Positions 1 to 11,882 of a stretch of DNA of 64,000 nucleotides are shown in pieces. Source of the stretch: Typhlomys cinereus (lineage: Eukaryota; Chordata; Mammalia; Rodentia; Platacanthomyidae); assembly GCA_023101885.1 (NCBI GenBank), contig JALPQD010000054.1:1972893-2036892 (forward strand), written 5' to 3'. The notes below the pieces were generated by a model. The model was given only the letters and a program-made list of their open reading frames with translations. It was not told the origin of the DNA and ran no database searches. Each line of letters opens with the position of its first letter. Position 1 is the stretch's first letter. A program made the position numbers and the translations under genes.

Positions 1-1198
1 CCAACTGCTTCCTTTGGCATCACTTGCTTTAACATTGTCTTCCACAGCAACACCTCCATGGTATTCTTTAATCAGCTACCACTTCAAAGCATTTCATTTT
101 ATACTATTTTTCTTCATTTTTGAAAAGTATTCATAATTTTATTAGCATCTTGTGAAGAGGCTCATTTGCATGTAATTAGTTTCTTGGTAAAATGATTTCT
201 CTTTCTGAAATTATGCATTTGCACATTACAGAACAATCAAATTACCAGCCTATCTTCCAAGGATCAATTCGACACTCAGAAATGATGATGAGTGAGCTTC
301 TCTATCATTAAAACAGCATACAAATTCTTTAGAGATGTCAAAGCAGCATTGATGGCTGGTATTTAATGTGTTTATGATGATCAGGAGTAAATGGCATTTT
401 GTCACAGGATGGGATTTTCTAGAAAGTTAATCATTTCCTGAGCACCATATGTAGCTGATGGCTAAACTTGCAGTTACTATTTCTAGGTCTTTATAACATT
501 ACTCAGTCTACCACCTTTCCGATTACTAGTTGTTAAATGAAAAGCTAACCCAAAAGTAGCCTTGGTCAAATCTCTCTGATATCATAAATTTCAGTGTATT
601 ATTCTATTTCCAAGAGTAGATTTTTGGTGAAGACATATATAAATCTATCAAATATTTTAAAATATTTCTATTAATAAATGTCAAATAAAACTTTTTAAAA
701 ATATGCTAGCAAAAAAGCAGAGATCATAATCACACATACATCCTATATTATGTTATTTTTCAGGAATCACTTTACATGACATCACTTTTCCAAGATCAGA
801 ATCAGAGTGGAAAGGAGACATGTAACTCTTGTCTTGATTTTGTTTAATTGTTCCTTGGATACACGGGTACACCTGGGAATCTTATTAATATGCAGATTTG
901 ACTTTAATGACACGATTGTGGAATTCTCCATTTCTGACCTGCTTTCCAGTAAACAGCTGGTACTGGTTTTTAGACTTAATGACACTTGGAGATGAGATTC
1001 TATTGCACTCAGGCTTCTAGCAAAGAGTATATCCTAGCTCTTGTAGAGACTCCCTTTCCAAAGATTTTTTGGAATCTGTCTGGCTAACTTTTCTCTCTTT
1101 CCATTAACTAGTAAGATGAAATGCATCCATATCTCTGACTCAGAAGTACCAAGTTCCAGCTTAAAGCTTAACACGGCCACATTTTAATCCCATTCAAA
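1..1198. other. Unique AT-rich sequence, no gene seen
   Basis: No reading frame beyond about 67 codons, no recognisable repeat and no splice-like exon structure. The small frames on both strands around 780-995 overlap each other and show no known motif. Treated as ordinary intergenic or intronic DNA. Confidence 0.5.
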
Positions 1199-1203
1199 CC
1201 ATC

Positions 1204-2200
1204 TGGCATAGTTCCGCCCAGGTGTCGACTTGACAGTTGAGGGTTTGAGTGTCTGGGCCTATGGAATCAGCATAAACCCAGACTTATGTGCAGGAAACAG
1301 AAGTGGGAGTGGTAAAAATTGATCAGGCATTGGGTCAGAGGGAGCCTAGTGTGTCCATTATCCAAGCCAACATTATTTGTAATATACATGAGTATTTATA
1401 GGAAAACAATCAAAGAGCAGGGCCAAATTTAGAAAAACATCAAAGAAGAGCAGGACCAAATTCTTTACAGGATTGTGTAAAACATATACATATTGTGTAA
1501 AACATATTCCAGTTAACAAAGAAAAGTCAGGAGTGACATGTACTTGCTTTGTTGCTAGAAGGGAATGGACAATGCATGCCTCAAAACAGAGTTACCTGGT
1601 CCGTGCATTAGCATATCTCAGATAAGCAGGAAAGAACTGTTAGGGGAGGAACAGCCCAGCCAGTTTCTAAGAGAAATAAAAGTGATCCAAACAACCTGGA
1701 AATTCTCTACTCCCAAAGGGGGGAGTTAGGCCTGCCATTGTCTTGCAGACAAGAGGCAAACTCAACCCTCCAGGAGAGGAGTCCCTCAACAGCCAGTTTC
1801 AGTTGCTAATATATCATCCAGAGAGCAGGCTTTGGGTCTAACAACCCCCACATTTGAGCTCTGGGCACATTTGTGGAGAATAATTAGTGGAGTTAAGCCT
1901 GAAGATTGTCTAGCTGATGGTAGGTGGGATTAGCCCAGGAATAAGTCATGGAGAGCTAGTTGAGAGAGTCAGCATCCTTGTGTACACTTGGCCAGACACG
2001 CTGGTCTGGCAAGTAAGGATCGTCCCTCTCTCAGCCCGTAGAGATGGTGTGGCCAGTTCCTTCCACCCTGGTGTTGGTACATGCTGTCCTATCAAGCTGG
2101 ACTGAAAACTGTAACCTGACTGTGGTAAGGAAATAAACCCCTTGTTCCTTTAAGCTGTTTGATGGTTATTTATCATCAACCATGCAGGCAAACTGCAACA
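1204..2200 (+). mobile_element. Solo MaLR-like (ERVL-type) LTR, interrupted by a nested LTR
   Basis: The two outer parts (1204-1249 and 1859-2200, about 390 bp together) match the reverse complement of the provirus LTR at 60505-60918: the start tggcatag followed by caggtgtc-acttgac, the stretch agcccagg...gccagac, and the end atgcagg-actgcaaca. The 5-bp duplication ccatc lies at 1199-1203 and 2201-2205, as expected for ERVL/MaLR integration. An AATAAA is followed by ccccttgttcctttaag near 2131. No internal region is present, so this is a solo LTR left by LTR-LTR recombination. The break in the middle is explained by the nested element. Confidence 0.85.
1250..1852 (+). mobile_element. ERVK-type solo LTR nested inside the MaLR-like LTR
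   Basis: A 603-bp insertion begins tgtctggg and ends ccccaca. It is flanked by the perfect 6-bp duplication tttgag at 1244-1249 and 1853-1858, and removing it restores the outer LTR. TG...CA ends, LTR-like length and a 6-bp duplication are the signature of class II (ERVK/IAP-like) integration. AATAAA at 1675-1680 sets the orientation as plus. No coding sequence. The exact family was not identified. Confidence 0.82.
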
Positions 2201-2469
2201 CCATCTCAAGTTAATTTTAGCTAAAACCTTCAAAACCGTCTACATTGTTCATGTCTATCATAAAGGCATTCTAGAATTGTGTTTATGTATCAGAAAGATA
2301 ACAAATAAGCAGATATCCTCATTTTCTGGTGTCTATGACTATCTATTACAGTCAGTACTTGAAGTTTCGTTTTCATACATTTGCTGAATGAGTACATGTT
2401 GAAATATCTCAGGGGAATAATGTGTTTATTATTATTTACAAAAATTTTGTTTGCATTTCATCAATGAAG

Positions 2470-2800
2470 CAGAAGATGGCATACCAACATCAGGAGCCTA
2501 AGGAACTAGCCACACCATATCCACAAGATTGCTGAGAGATGGACGTGCTTTCTACTTTGCCAAAATACCTGAATGTCTTTATGGCAGTAGGACAAAGTAT
2601 GCCTAAGTAAGTTCTGAACCAGGTCTTTCCATTAGATTGACCTCCCTAGGAAATGGTCCTACTTATTATGGGCTGATTTTCCCACATCAATTACATGCAT
2701 TCCCACAAGCTTTTCTGGGTTTGACTTAGTCAAATGATTCTTCACAGATGTGCTTAAAAGCTCAGCTCTGAATTGTCAAGCTGATACAATCTACAGAGTC
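2470..2800 (-). mobile_element. Old MaLR-like LTR fragment
   Basis: Similar to the plus-strand reading of the provirus LTR at 60505: caggagcctaaggaactagcc, then attgctgagagatggac, and later a degraded match to the gtcaa-ttgaca end. Divergence is high and no target duplication was found, so the ends are approximate. Confidence 0.6.
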
Positions 2801-2954
2801 CTACACAATCTAATGAAATTTTCTTCAAATCGAGTTAATCTATAAATGTAAATCAGTATCTCTTGTTCATGTTACTTATTTCACAGCATAATGATTGCAT
2901 TTTCTTATTCTGCTTCTTTTGCCATACAGGTATGATTGGCTAATAGAGCTAGCC

Positions 2955-3360
2955 ATGTAGATAACAGGTGACAGCTTGACAATTGAATATTGAATGCAGG
3001 GCATATTTGAAATAATTAGTAGTTAAGGAAGTCTATGAGAAAAATCTGTGGAAACTTGTCTAATGAGAAGACCCAGTACTTAGCAGGTAGAATCATTCCG
3101 TGTGCAGGTGGAGAAGACGAAGGTTGCTGATTCAGTACTTTAGCAGACTTGTACCTTGGCAAGTGAGGAGGTTTGCTCCCCTCTAAGCCATTTCTGAGTA
3201 TGTGGTGTGCCTGGTTCCCTAGACTCCTGCTGGAATATTAAGTCTTCATCCAAGCTGAAATCTGAGCTGTATTCAAAATAGTAAGCAAAAATAAATCCCT
3301 TGATCCTATAAGTGGTTTGCTTATAGTCATCAATAATATGAAGAGAAACTGTAACAAGGG
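2955..3360 (+). mobile_element. Old MaLR-like LTR
   Basis: Begins with a degraded form of the LTR start (gataacaggtgacagcttgac). It ends with the polyadenylation block aaaaataaatcccttgatcc, then a gtttgcttatagtcatcaa stretch matching the 3' end of the LTR at 1204-2200. It is in opposite orientation to, and only about 150 bp from, the fragment at 2470-2800. No clean target duplication. Confidence 0.6.
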
Positions 3361-3547
3361 TCTTCACAGCTTCTTATTAACCATAGCTGCCTTATTTGTT
3401 GGCAAATGGAAAGAGAAAAAGTGATTTTTGAACCCAATGTAAAGGGAGTCCCTCCAAATGCGTCAGAAAATCACTTAGGTTATTAACACCATTCTTAACA
3501 TCATTCTAGTAGTATTTCAGTGTTGAACTTGTGTTATTAAAATTACT

Positions 3548-3767
3548 CAGGATAAGTGCTAGGGAGATGACTCACAGCCTTTGCTTTCCATGTAAAAGAA
3601 CCTAAGTTTGGATCTCAGATTCCGTATGTAAACACTTAGTCAAAATAGTGACAGAATACACATTTATCTGACCTTGGAAGGCTGAGTCTGGAAAACCTCA
3701 GAGCAAAGCAATAAGGAAGCAGAGTAATTCAGGATGATTCCTGATTCACCTTTGCACCTCCACAGGC

Positions 3768-3799
<32 letters not shown>

Positions 3800-3840
3800 T
3801 CAAGTGTTCTCTCCTACACACACCTCTCAACTCACACACA
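3548..3840 (+). mobile_element. tRNA-head SINE with CA-rich tail
   Basis: Starts with a degraded tRNA-like head (gctagggagatgactcac). The middle section (cagagcaaagcaataaggaagcag...ggatgattc) also occurs at 41450-41500, so the two are copies of one family. Ends in (CA)n about 3768-3840. Resembles B2-related rodent SINEs; exact family not identified. Confidence 0.6.
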
Positions 3841-3859
3841 CACCAAAATATTTACTCAG

Positions 3860-5265
3860 CATATATAAATTAGCTTCAAAGTATTAGATAAAATTTAATC
3901 CAGAAGGAAACTGTTAAGTGTGAACTATGAAGCCACAGTATCAGAGCAGAAAAAAGATATACTATTTGAAACCAATAAGTATTTTTAGCCCTTGCAAATC
4001 ACTTTTCTTCGTTACATTTGTAATCTTCTACCACCAGATCTACTCAAATAATATTTATGCCCTCTGCTTAAATATTCAAATTATTTTCATAAGGAAATTA
4101 CTTATTATTTGCTTTTTTGATCTCTGTACAAATCTAGACTTTCCCATTTGTTTTGCAGCCATGACATTGTCTATGTAAAGGTACACATTAGTGTTCTAGA
4201 ATTTCTTCTAACCAAACCATCAAGTTCTCATCTTCTTAAGTCTAATGCTGATTTAGAGCAGCTTGGTAATTGCCTCTCAATCTCCTGCACTAAGCTGTTA
4301 TCTGGCTTCTGTCACTTTCAAACCAGATGGCTGCTACCCTTGTTCTAAGCCCAGAAGTATCAACTGTAATTAAGAACTTTATTTGGAAAATGTTTGTCAG
4401 TTTGTTCGTGGCAAGAAATATTGTTCATTATGTAAATGTTAAAACTGAACCCTAAAAATGTTAAAATTATAGCTCTTAGTTTTCCTTCAAATTGAATACA
4501 TTTTACATTAGTAAATCTAGAAGCATATATTTTTCTAAAGAAGCTTGGTTATCACATATTAATTGTGTGAAAATTTCTACTCAATGTAATTCGTAGATCA
4601 TTTCACAGATTTTCACACTCAATTGTCATGGTGACTCTGGAAGAGTATCATTATAATTCTCATTTGACAGATTAAGAATTTGTACTACGTAGAAGATAAG
4701 AAATTTATGTGATGTTATTATTAGAATGCGTATGTCCTCCGAAAATTGCAAGTTGAAAAATTAATCAACTTTGGATATGTTTGTTGGGATCTGTGAGAAT
4801 GAGATCTGTGGCATGGAATGGATGCAGCCTGGCCAAGCAGACTCTGGGGAGGTGCATCACTTCTTCCCACATGCTTCACAGAGATTAACTGCTTCTCTTC
4901 CTTCCTTTGCAGACTTCTCAGCTGCAAAGACTATAACAAGCAATATTTGTTGTTCATGAGTCCTTAATGATATGTTTTTTTTTTTGTTATAACATACTGA
5001 ATGAAGACTCCTAAGGACATAGAGTTAGAAGTTCATGAGCTCCATAAATTCAGCGAAAAGTTTCTGTCCTCCCAATCCATGTTATTAACCACACTCTTCT
5101 AGGAGTCTTATATTTGTGGCCTAAGACTCATTGCACTGCACTGACATCATGGCAGTTTATTTTCTAGGTTCTTATTTGTGTGAGATAAACTTTCCAGTGT
5201 GAATTGTGCTCATTTGTTTGTTTTACAAACTTTAGGTGTGAGGCCTGAGACACACTTTCTGTGAT
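3860..5265. other. Unique sequence, no gene seen
   Basis: AT-rich, with only short frames (the longest is 83 codons at 3927-4178, AT-rich and without a motif). A slightly more GC-rich patch at 4790-4930 has short overlapping frames on both strands. I see nothing that supports an exon there. Confidence 0.45.

Positions 5266-5268
<3 letters not shown>

Positions 5269-5313
<45 letters not shown>
5269..5313. repeat. (CA)n microsatellite
   Basis: About 22 uninterrupted CA units. Read in reverse it accounts for the Val-Cys run inside a spurious 140-codon frame on the minus strand. Confidence 0.95.
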
Positions 5314-5315
<2 letters not shown>

Positions 5316-5339
5316 TCCCCATATACTTGTGTGTTTGAT

Positions 5340-5640
5340 TCTTTAGCTGATTTTAATGCCTGGGAAGGTTGTGACACCATTAGGAGGTAAAGTCTTGGTA
5401 GAAAAGACATTGTATCACAGAAGGCTGGCCTTGACTTTTGATGGTCTAGCCCTGTATTAGCAATTAGCTCTTGCTCCTCTCTTTCTACTATTATGGCGGT
5501 GGCCTGAGCCAGCCTCCAAATCCCATTGCCTTTCATGTCTTTTCTTTCATGAAGGAGTGTATTCCCCCTCTGGAACCACCAGACAGATAAATTTCCTTTT
5601 TTTCCCCTAAAATTATAATTGTGTCTCAGCATTGTCTCAC
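5340..5640 (+). mobile_element. ORR1-like MaLR LTR fragment
   Basis: Shows the conserved order gggaaggttgtgacacc, ttaggaggtaaagtcttgg, then a ccttgacttttgatggtctagcc block, as in the better preserved copy at 7232-7607. Ends in an oligo-A tract near 5650. Diverged, with approximate boundaries. Confidence 0.55.
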
Positions 5641-5706
5641 AACAGCAGAAAAAAAAAAAGTGTATCTCCTAAGAATTATGTCTGTCAGTTTAATTAACAA
5701 GGTGGA

Positions 5707-5940
5707 CTGGGTTGGAGAGATGATTTAGGAGATAAGCCTCTGACTTGCAAGCACAAGTACCTGAGTTTGTATACCAGATTCCTTGTTTAAAAAAATGAAA
5801 TGCCAGAAGGAAATGGCAATAGTGTGCACTTCTGAATTCCAGCCCTAGAATGCGGAATCAGGGAAACCCCACGAAAGTATAACTATAATAGAGCAATCAG
5901 AGTTCCCTCTGATACACATGCACAAACACATATAAAATCA
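5707..5940 (+). mobile_element. tRNA-head SINE, degraded
   Basis: Begins gggttggagagatgatttagg and continues gataagcctctgacttgcaag, a tRNA-like head close to that of the intact copy at 23375. The tail is degraded (acacatgcacaaacacatat). No target duplication recognised. Confidence 0.6.
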
Positions 5941-7231
5941 CCATCTCTTAATTAGAAATATCTAAAGTCTTTTTACTCAGGTTTCAAAAAAAAATTGAGA
6001 CAGACATATGAAAACAAATTTTCAAAAAATATAAGAAATTAAAAGTCAGTAGTTGGGAATTATAGTCACAAGGATCCTCATTACTATTGATATGATGTTT
6101 ACGAAAATGAAGTAGGCATGTTCGTTTTCTGAATGAACAGTTGCTGAAGACAGTGTACTTGAAAGAGTAATCATTGAACTCACATCTAAGAATGCATTAT
6201 TGAATTGGAAATGCACAATTAAAATTATGAAAGTTTAATATTATGAACTCATGTAAGAGATAAAAGATTATTGCAGAATGGGTCTTTAATATCAGCATCT
6301 TTTTCCAAGTTAATATAACACATAAAATTAATTTTAAAGCTCAGAATAAACCAATAAAACTGTCAATGCATGTCCTCATTTATAAAAAGATGTAAGCTAA
6401 AAGTTTTATTAATAATTTTTAGTTTTTGCTCTTATCATAAGTTTAATCTTTAGATTTTCAGCTACTCTATATGCTTAAGAACCAACAAGCTCTATTTAAA
6501 CTCCACCATGGATTTGAACAAGTAATAACTAAATAATGGGTTGAAACTGAATGTTTGCTACTTCACTATATATCTACCATGAATTGGAAGATCTGAGAAG
6601 TAATTTAGTCAATCATAAAATAATTTTTTCTTAATAAAGAAAAATACAAAGCCATTTTCTGACCATGAGTCTTGTGATACTGTGTATTCAATAATGAAAT
6701 TCTTCATTGGAAATTGCTTTATTTTGAGCAATTCCATCTAAAATGCTATATTTTAAATAAAATATCTAAACAATAGCTAATTTTGAAAGTGAAGAAAGGT
6801 CTCTGTCTTATGAAGGATGTGTAATTTAATGGAAAATCTTCTATTGAGAAGCAAGAAGCTCTTCTTTCTGTTGTTTGCCTTTGAAAACCTCTTTCAGGGG
6901 CCATTTTTGTAAGTTAATACATTTTGTCATTTTTAAGTTAATCTTGTTTTTCACTTTTGTCATTGAGTTTCTGGTGTTTTAGATCTGTCCTTCAGAACCA
7001 CTGCCACTGCTTTTTTTTTTTTTAAATACACAGGATTTCTATTTCTCTACATACATATATTCCTTCAATTCCATCTTGTATTCCTTGTTGTAAATGATTT
7101 TGACTATTAAATTTAGCTGATTAAAATTTTTATTAACCTTGAATGTATGTTTCAACATAAAGAAGATTCTTTGCATGTTATACTAGAATATAGTAAACGC
7201 TTTCTAGATGGTTTATACCTTGAAAGGTCAG
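5941..7231. other. AT-rich unique sequence
   Basis: No reading frame of note and no recognised repeat apart from short A or T runs (for example T11 near 7013). Confidence 0.5.
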
Positions 7232-7607
7232 TGTTGTGGTTTCAGCATAAGTTGTTCCCTACAGGCTTATGGGTTTGAGTTTTTAGCTGTTATTAACATT
7301 TGGGAAGGTTGCAGCACCTTTGGAGGTGGAGCATTGGTGGAGGAAAACACACACAGGGAGTGGTACAAGGGTAGCCTTAAAGTTTGATACTCCTAACTCT
7401 GCTTCCTCCAGGTTTGCTTCTGCACTTTTGCCTCTACCATGACAGCTGTAACCTGAACCAAGACCCCAGCTTCTACCTCTAAACCATGCCTTCTGCTATG
7501 AGATCCCTGTGATAATCAACTTTTTAAAAAAGCATAAATTGAGTCTCCATTTCTTCCTTAGGTTGTGTGTGGGTATTATCTCACAGTAACAGAGATAAGT
7601 AGCTACA
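7232..7607 (+). mobile_element. ORR1-like MaLR LTR
   Basis: Begins tgttgtggtttcagcat and shows the diagnostic order aggcttatgggtttgag, gggaaggttgcagcacc, tttggaggtggagcattgg, ttaaagtttgatactcc, ending cacagtaacagagataagtag. This is the typical ORR1/MLT-type LTR layout. No flanking 5-bp duplication is recognisable, as expected for an old copy. Confidence 0.7.
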
Positions 7608-7924
7608 ATAGACCTGGTGTTGAGTGTTTGCATTTTTAAGAGTAACTAGCAGTGCATGTGCTCGAGGGGCTTTAGAAAGCGGGAAATGCTGAAAACAATT
7701 TTTAGTTCTCATACCTCTTGATATTTATCATTAGCTGTTTAAAAACTCCAAGTCCTTCACTGTATATCCTTCCTTAAGGTATGGTGCTTCCTGCCTTGTA
7801 AGATTCAATCATTATTAAAGGTCCTCATGGTGTTTGAACAAATGAAAGTTTCTTATCTTGGACACTGCCTGTGAGTCGAAAAACTTAAAGTTTTTACTAA
7901 TATTTAATCTTCTTAATTACAAAC

Positions 7925-9018
7925 ATAACTGAGTGGCTGTCCCTTCCACCCTGCTTCCCTCCTCAAGTCCTCTACCACAGTGCTCCATTGGAAGCATTGC
8001 TTCACCAATTTATCTTTCTCCTTCCTACTTTCCTACCTGTCTGGTTGTGTGGAAACTAAGATTTCCTTCAGGTTGTCTTTGTTGGTATGGGCTCAGTCTC
8101 TGTGGCAAATTAAGTAGCCCTTCCTTGGGTAGAACCATTGATAGGGTAACTGTCCTTTACCTGTGTAGCCCTAGCTCCTAAAGTTCCCACTGCATGTAAT
8201 TGTTTCTTCTGAATTTCTTTCTATTCTACTGAGAAATGTTGATATGTTAATCATAGTACAGGCCTGGTAAGAATAAGTCTCATTGCAATAAGTTTCTGGA
8301 TGTAGCATCCCTATCTTAAGTGGAACATCTTGGCAGGCCAAGACCTTTAGACTCTTTCAATCTTACTATCCCTCTTTCATAAGATTTCCTGATTGATTGG
8401 GCTGATTCTGGCTTACCATTTTAGGGTCACCTGTACTCTACACTCTGGTTGGTTGTTGTTGTCTGTATCTCAGCTTATCTGATGCAATAGGCTATGTCTT
8501 GTTTGGGCATTGAAATCTATTCTTTTGCTTGTGAGTCTTATAAGACCTTCTGTTTGATTACATCAAACTGAATGTTTAATATTAGGATCCACTTATAGAG
8601 CAGAACGAACAACATCTGTCTTTCTGGGTCTGGGATATTAAACTCAGTATGATATTTTCCAGTTTCATTCATTGATGACAAATTTCATGAGTTCATCTTT
8701 CCTGAAAACTGGATAGCATTACACTATATATCTATACAACAGGGTTGTACAATGCAGGATCTGGTGTTCTTTGGTAATATTCCCAGTCATGGTATAGCTG
8801 ATTGTATGGAATTGCAATTTTGAACCTTTTTAGGTACCTGTAAATTGATCTTTAAGGGGGTTTATGAGTTTTCAGTTGTACCGGCAATGTATGAGGGGCC
8901 CCTTCTCCCTGCACCCACACCAGCATTTGCTGTTGTTTATATTTTGGATCTTATCCATTCTGACTAGAATGAGTTGATATATCAGGATAATTTGAATTTG
9001 TATTTCCCTAATAACTAA
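7925..9018 (-). mobile_element. Old L1 3' region, minus strand
   Basis: The right part is the reverse complement of the end of L1 ORF2. The block gggatattaaactcagtatg...tttcattcattgatgac corresponds to gggatacttcactcaatata... at 62950 in L1-D, and the block near 8965 (agaatgagttgatatatcagg) corresponds to the ORF2 segment at 63375. The left part is diverged L1 3' UTR. It stops abruptly at the TTTC tract, which together with the next L1 fragment probably interrupts it. Confidence 0.65.
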
Positions 9019-9330
<312 letters not shown>

Positions 9331-10590
9331 AGTTTTGCAAGCATATTGAGTACTAATCATGCTTCCCTTTACACCCCATCCCACCATTTTCCTCCCTTCC
9401 CTCATCAGTCCATTCCACTCCCTACAACCTTCTTGCCTGGCCACTTCTTAGGACCCCAGGGTTCTTTTGGTTTGTTTACTCTTGTGGGGGGTTCAGGCCT
9501 CTGTGGCATACCAAGTTGACACTCTTAGGACCACCCAACTGAGAGAAGTGTTCACTCATCCAACTCTAGTCCCTAAGGTTTCCACTGAATATTTTTGTAT
9601 CTCTTCAGGTCCTCATCGTCTATGGGGGTATGTTGGTATGTCAGTCATTATGTATCTGTTAAGGACAAATCTCATTGCAGTGAGTTCTTAGCTGCATAAG
9701 TCCTGCCTTGTGAATGGAGTGTCTTGTCTAACAGTGGACCTTCGTATCTTTTAGGTTCTTATAATCTTACTGCCCCCACTTCCTCAAGGTCTCCAAAGCC
9801 TTAGGATGGGGAAAGAATAGGATGATCTGATTCGGCATGAGCATTGTCAGGTTGCCGATACTCTGCATTATGGCTGGATGTTGTTGTCCACTTCATTGCT
9901 CGTCCACTGTCCTATGCTGCATCCTGTCAGGGTATTGAGATCCTCAAACTTTCTTGTAGAAGAAGACTTCTAAACTGAGTATTCGGTGTTCTTCAAATCT
10001 ATGAGTATTAAGAGAAGCTATTTGCAGAGCAGTTTGGTGTACTGTCTTCCAACCTATAGGTTCATTGGCCATTTTCTTCCCTATTTTAAGGTTCTTGTTC
10101 AATTTAATAGTAACAAGAATGTGTTCCATTTTGACAGGTGGATCTTGAGTTCAATAAGAAATCTGTTGGTTGATACACATACAAAGGTTGATACAAAGAG
10201 TTGATACTCCTGCCACTGTAACACTGGTATTCACCTATTGCCATGGTGATTTTTATTGCAACTTGCAGATCTCATTCACCGATGAGGCCTGTGATTATTT
10301 CTTGCCCCCATTTGCTTCTACTGTATTCCTTGGTACTGTTTAAGCTATCCAACAAAAAGGAAGGTTTGAGAGGAGTTCCATTTGATGTATTTGCCCATGT
10401 TCTATGACCCATGTGTTGCATCTTTAGTAATGGGGTGTTACTGATGGTTCTTTTGTATAGCAACTAAAAGCAACCACAAAAACCTATATGGTTTGGGTAC
10501 CTTTGAAACCTTTTGACCAGCATGTTACCAGGAAGTGCCACACTTTTGTTACTGATTGTCACTGGGTATTAGGTGTATCAGCTCTGGGCT
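9331..10590 (-). mobile_element. Old L1 3' UTR, minus strand
   Basis: Starts ttttgcaagcatattgagta and shares at least 300 bp with the fragment at 43245-43605 (gcctggccacttct, gaggttcaggcctctgtgg, gtatgttggtatgtcag). The block cttactgcccccacttcc...ttaggatggggaaag aligns with the 3' UTR of L1-C (12330-12380). The left part is thus L1 3' UTR. The rest (9840-10590) has no intact coding sequence and is assigned by continuity only. Confidence 0.55.
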
Positions 10591-10694
10591 TTTTTAAAAA
10601 GGGGGGATGGGACTGGTTAGGGATAAAATATGCAAATTCATTGTATTATATATGAAAGTGCCAAGGATAAAAAAAAATTGAAATTCGAGAGGAG

Positions 10695-11141
10695 TGTTGC
10701 CCAATCCCTCCCCAACTGGGCCAGTGGGGGGTGGGGGTGGGGTGGGGGTGGAAGAGGGGAAACGTCGGAGCCTCGTGGGCACGAGGCAAATGGTCAAGCC
10801 GCGGTCACCACCCAAACCCCGGGAGTCAGGCAAGAAGCAGCACACAGACAAAGAGTTGGCCACCGACTCAATTTTACTCAGGAAGTGTTTGGGCTTACAT
10901 AGGGTCAGGTCCAATCAGGTGTAGCCACCCCTCTGCTCAGGGGAGGGGGAGAGCAGCCACCAATCATTTAGCTGTTCACTGAGTGTCCAGGTTAGATGGC
11001 CGCTTCCCATTGGTTGTTCATCCCTCCACCCATTGGTTGTCTACCTCACTGCCTGTATGATTCTTTTTCAGGCTTATCTGTAGCCAGACCTCCTGGATTC
11101 GGGAGTCTGCGCTAGGGCCTCCCTGAATCTATATTGCCATA
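10695..11141 (-). mobile_element. ERVK-type solo LTR, minus strand
   Basis: A 447-bp GC-rich island in AT-rich surroundings, flanked by the 6-bp duplication gaggag at 10689-10694 and 11142-11147. Read on the minus strand it ends ...gattgggcaaca (good CA end) and starts tatggcaa, so the first dinucleotide has probably decayed from TG. The minus strand shows an R/U5-like stretch with gggtttgggtggtgaccgcg. No internal coding region: a solo LTR. Class II assignment rests on duplication length and GC-rich U5. Confidence 0.72.
10725..10759 (+). repeat. G-run cluster, quadruplex-capable
   Basis: At least four runs of four to six G separated by single T (gtgggggg, tggggg, tgggg, tggggg) inside the ERVK-type LTR, on the strand opposite to LTR transcription. 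Fits the G3+N1-7 quadruplex pattern. Confidence 0.8.
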
Positions 11142-11239
11142 GAGGAGATTTCTAATATCTACAGTGAAGCACAAATATATGGTCAAAAAAGGAAAATATG
11201 TCTATAAATAAAAACGATGTAAACCTCGAGAGTGGTCTC

Positions 11240-11530
11240 AAAGTTTAAAATGCTTGGCCTGTTGGCAAAGGACCTGATGTTTCTAATCCCCAGATTCCAA
11301 ACTGAAAGTGTCTCTGTGTGTGGTGTCCACTTAAAATCCTAACCCAAGAAGGTGTAGCTGTTAATGATGTCCTCTGAGTTTGATTATAGACCAATGTTCA
11401 CAGCAACATAAGTGTTGGAAGATGATTTCTGCTGTGCCTTTTGGGCCTCCACACACATAAGCACTTAAAGTGTATTCATCTATGTACGCCAATACACACA
11501 TTCACAACCACTCGCATACACACGTGTGTA
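11240..11530 (+). mobile_element. Degraded SINE with CA-rich tail
   Basis: Head-like start (atgcttggcctgttggcaaagg...ctaatccccagattcc), middle with ccacttaaaatcctaacc, and an end with ttgggcctccacacacataag followed by interrupted CA repeats. The order resembles B2/B3-type SINEs. Heavily diverged. Confidence 0.45.
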
Positions 11531-11882
11531 AAAAAGAAATGTAAATGATAGTTTGAGAGAATATGTGCAATATCCTTGCTATGTCAAATGGTTGAAAAGA
11601 AGAAGCTGAAGATAAATATTTCTCACATTTAAAAAGAAACAATTAAGGCAATAAAGTAGAAATAAAGAATGTAGGTGCCACCCATATAAGGCTGTAATAG
11701 AAACTTGAATTAAAGGATGTGTAAGTATGTGGCTTCAATGTCATAATCACACACATGAGGTATTTACAAGCCAATATATTACTCAATAAACATTTGCTAA
11801 CATTTGTTTTAAAAAAATTAAGTAGAAATGAATTTTCAAGACTTAAGATATCACTTCATTGGTGAAAGGCTGACACAATTTC

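Noticed and set aside
5210..5632. 140-codon minus-strand frame
   Set aside because: Made of a CA microsatellite read as Val-Cys plus reversed LTR sequence; no motif and no start context.
7232..7620. 5-bp target duplication for the ORR1-like LTR
   Set aside because: Flanks (gtcag and ataga) do not match; boundary decay prevents a call.
10594..10982. Four overlapping frames of 76-106 codons in a GC-rich island, suggestive of a first exon or CpG island
   Set aside because: The island coincides with an ERVK-type solo LTR bounded by a 6-bp duplication; frames are open because of GC content.
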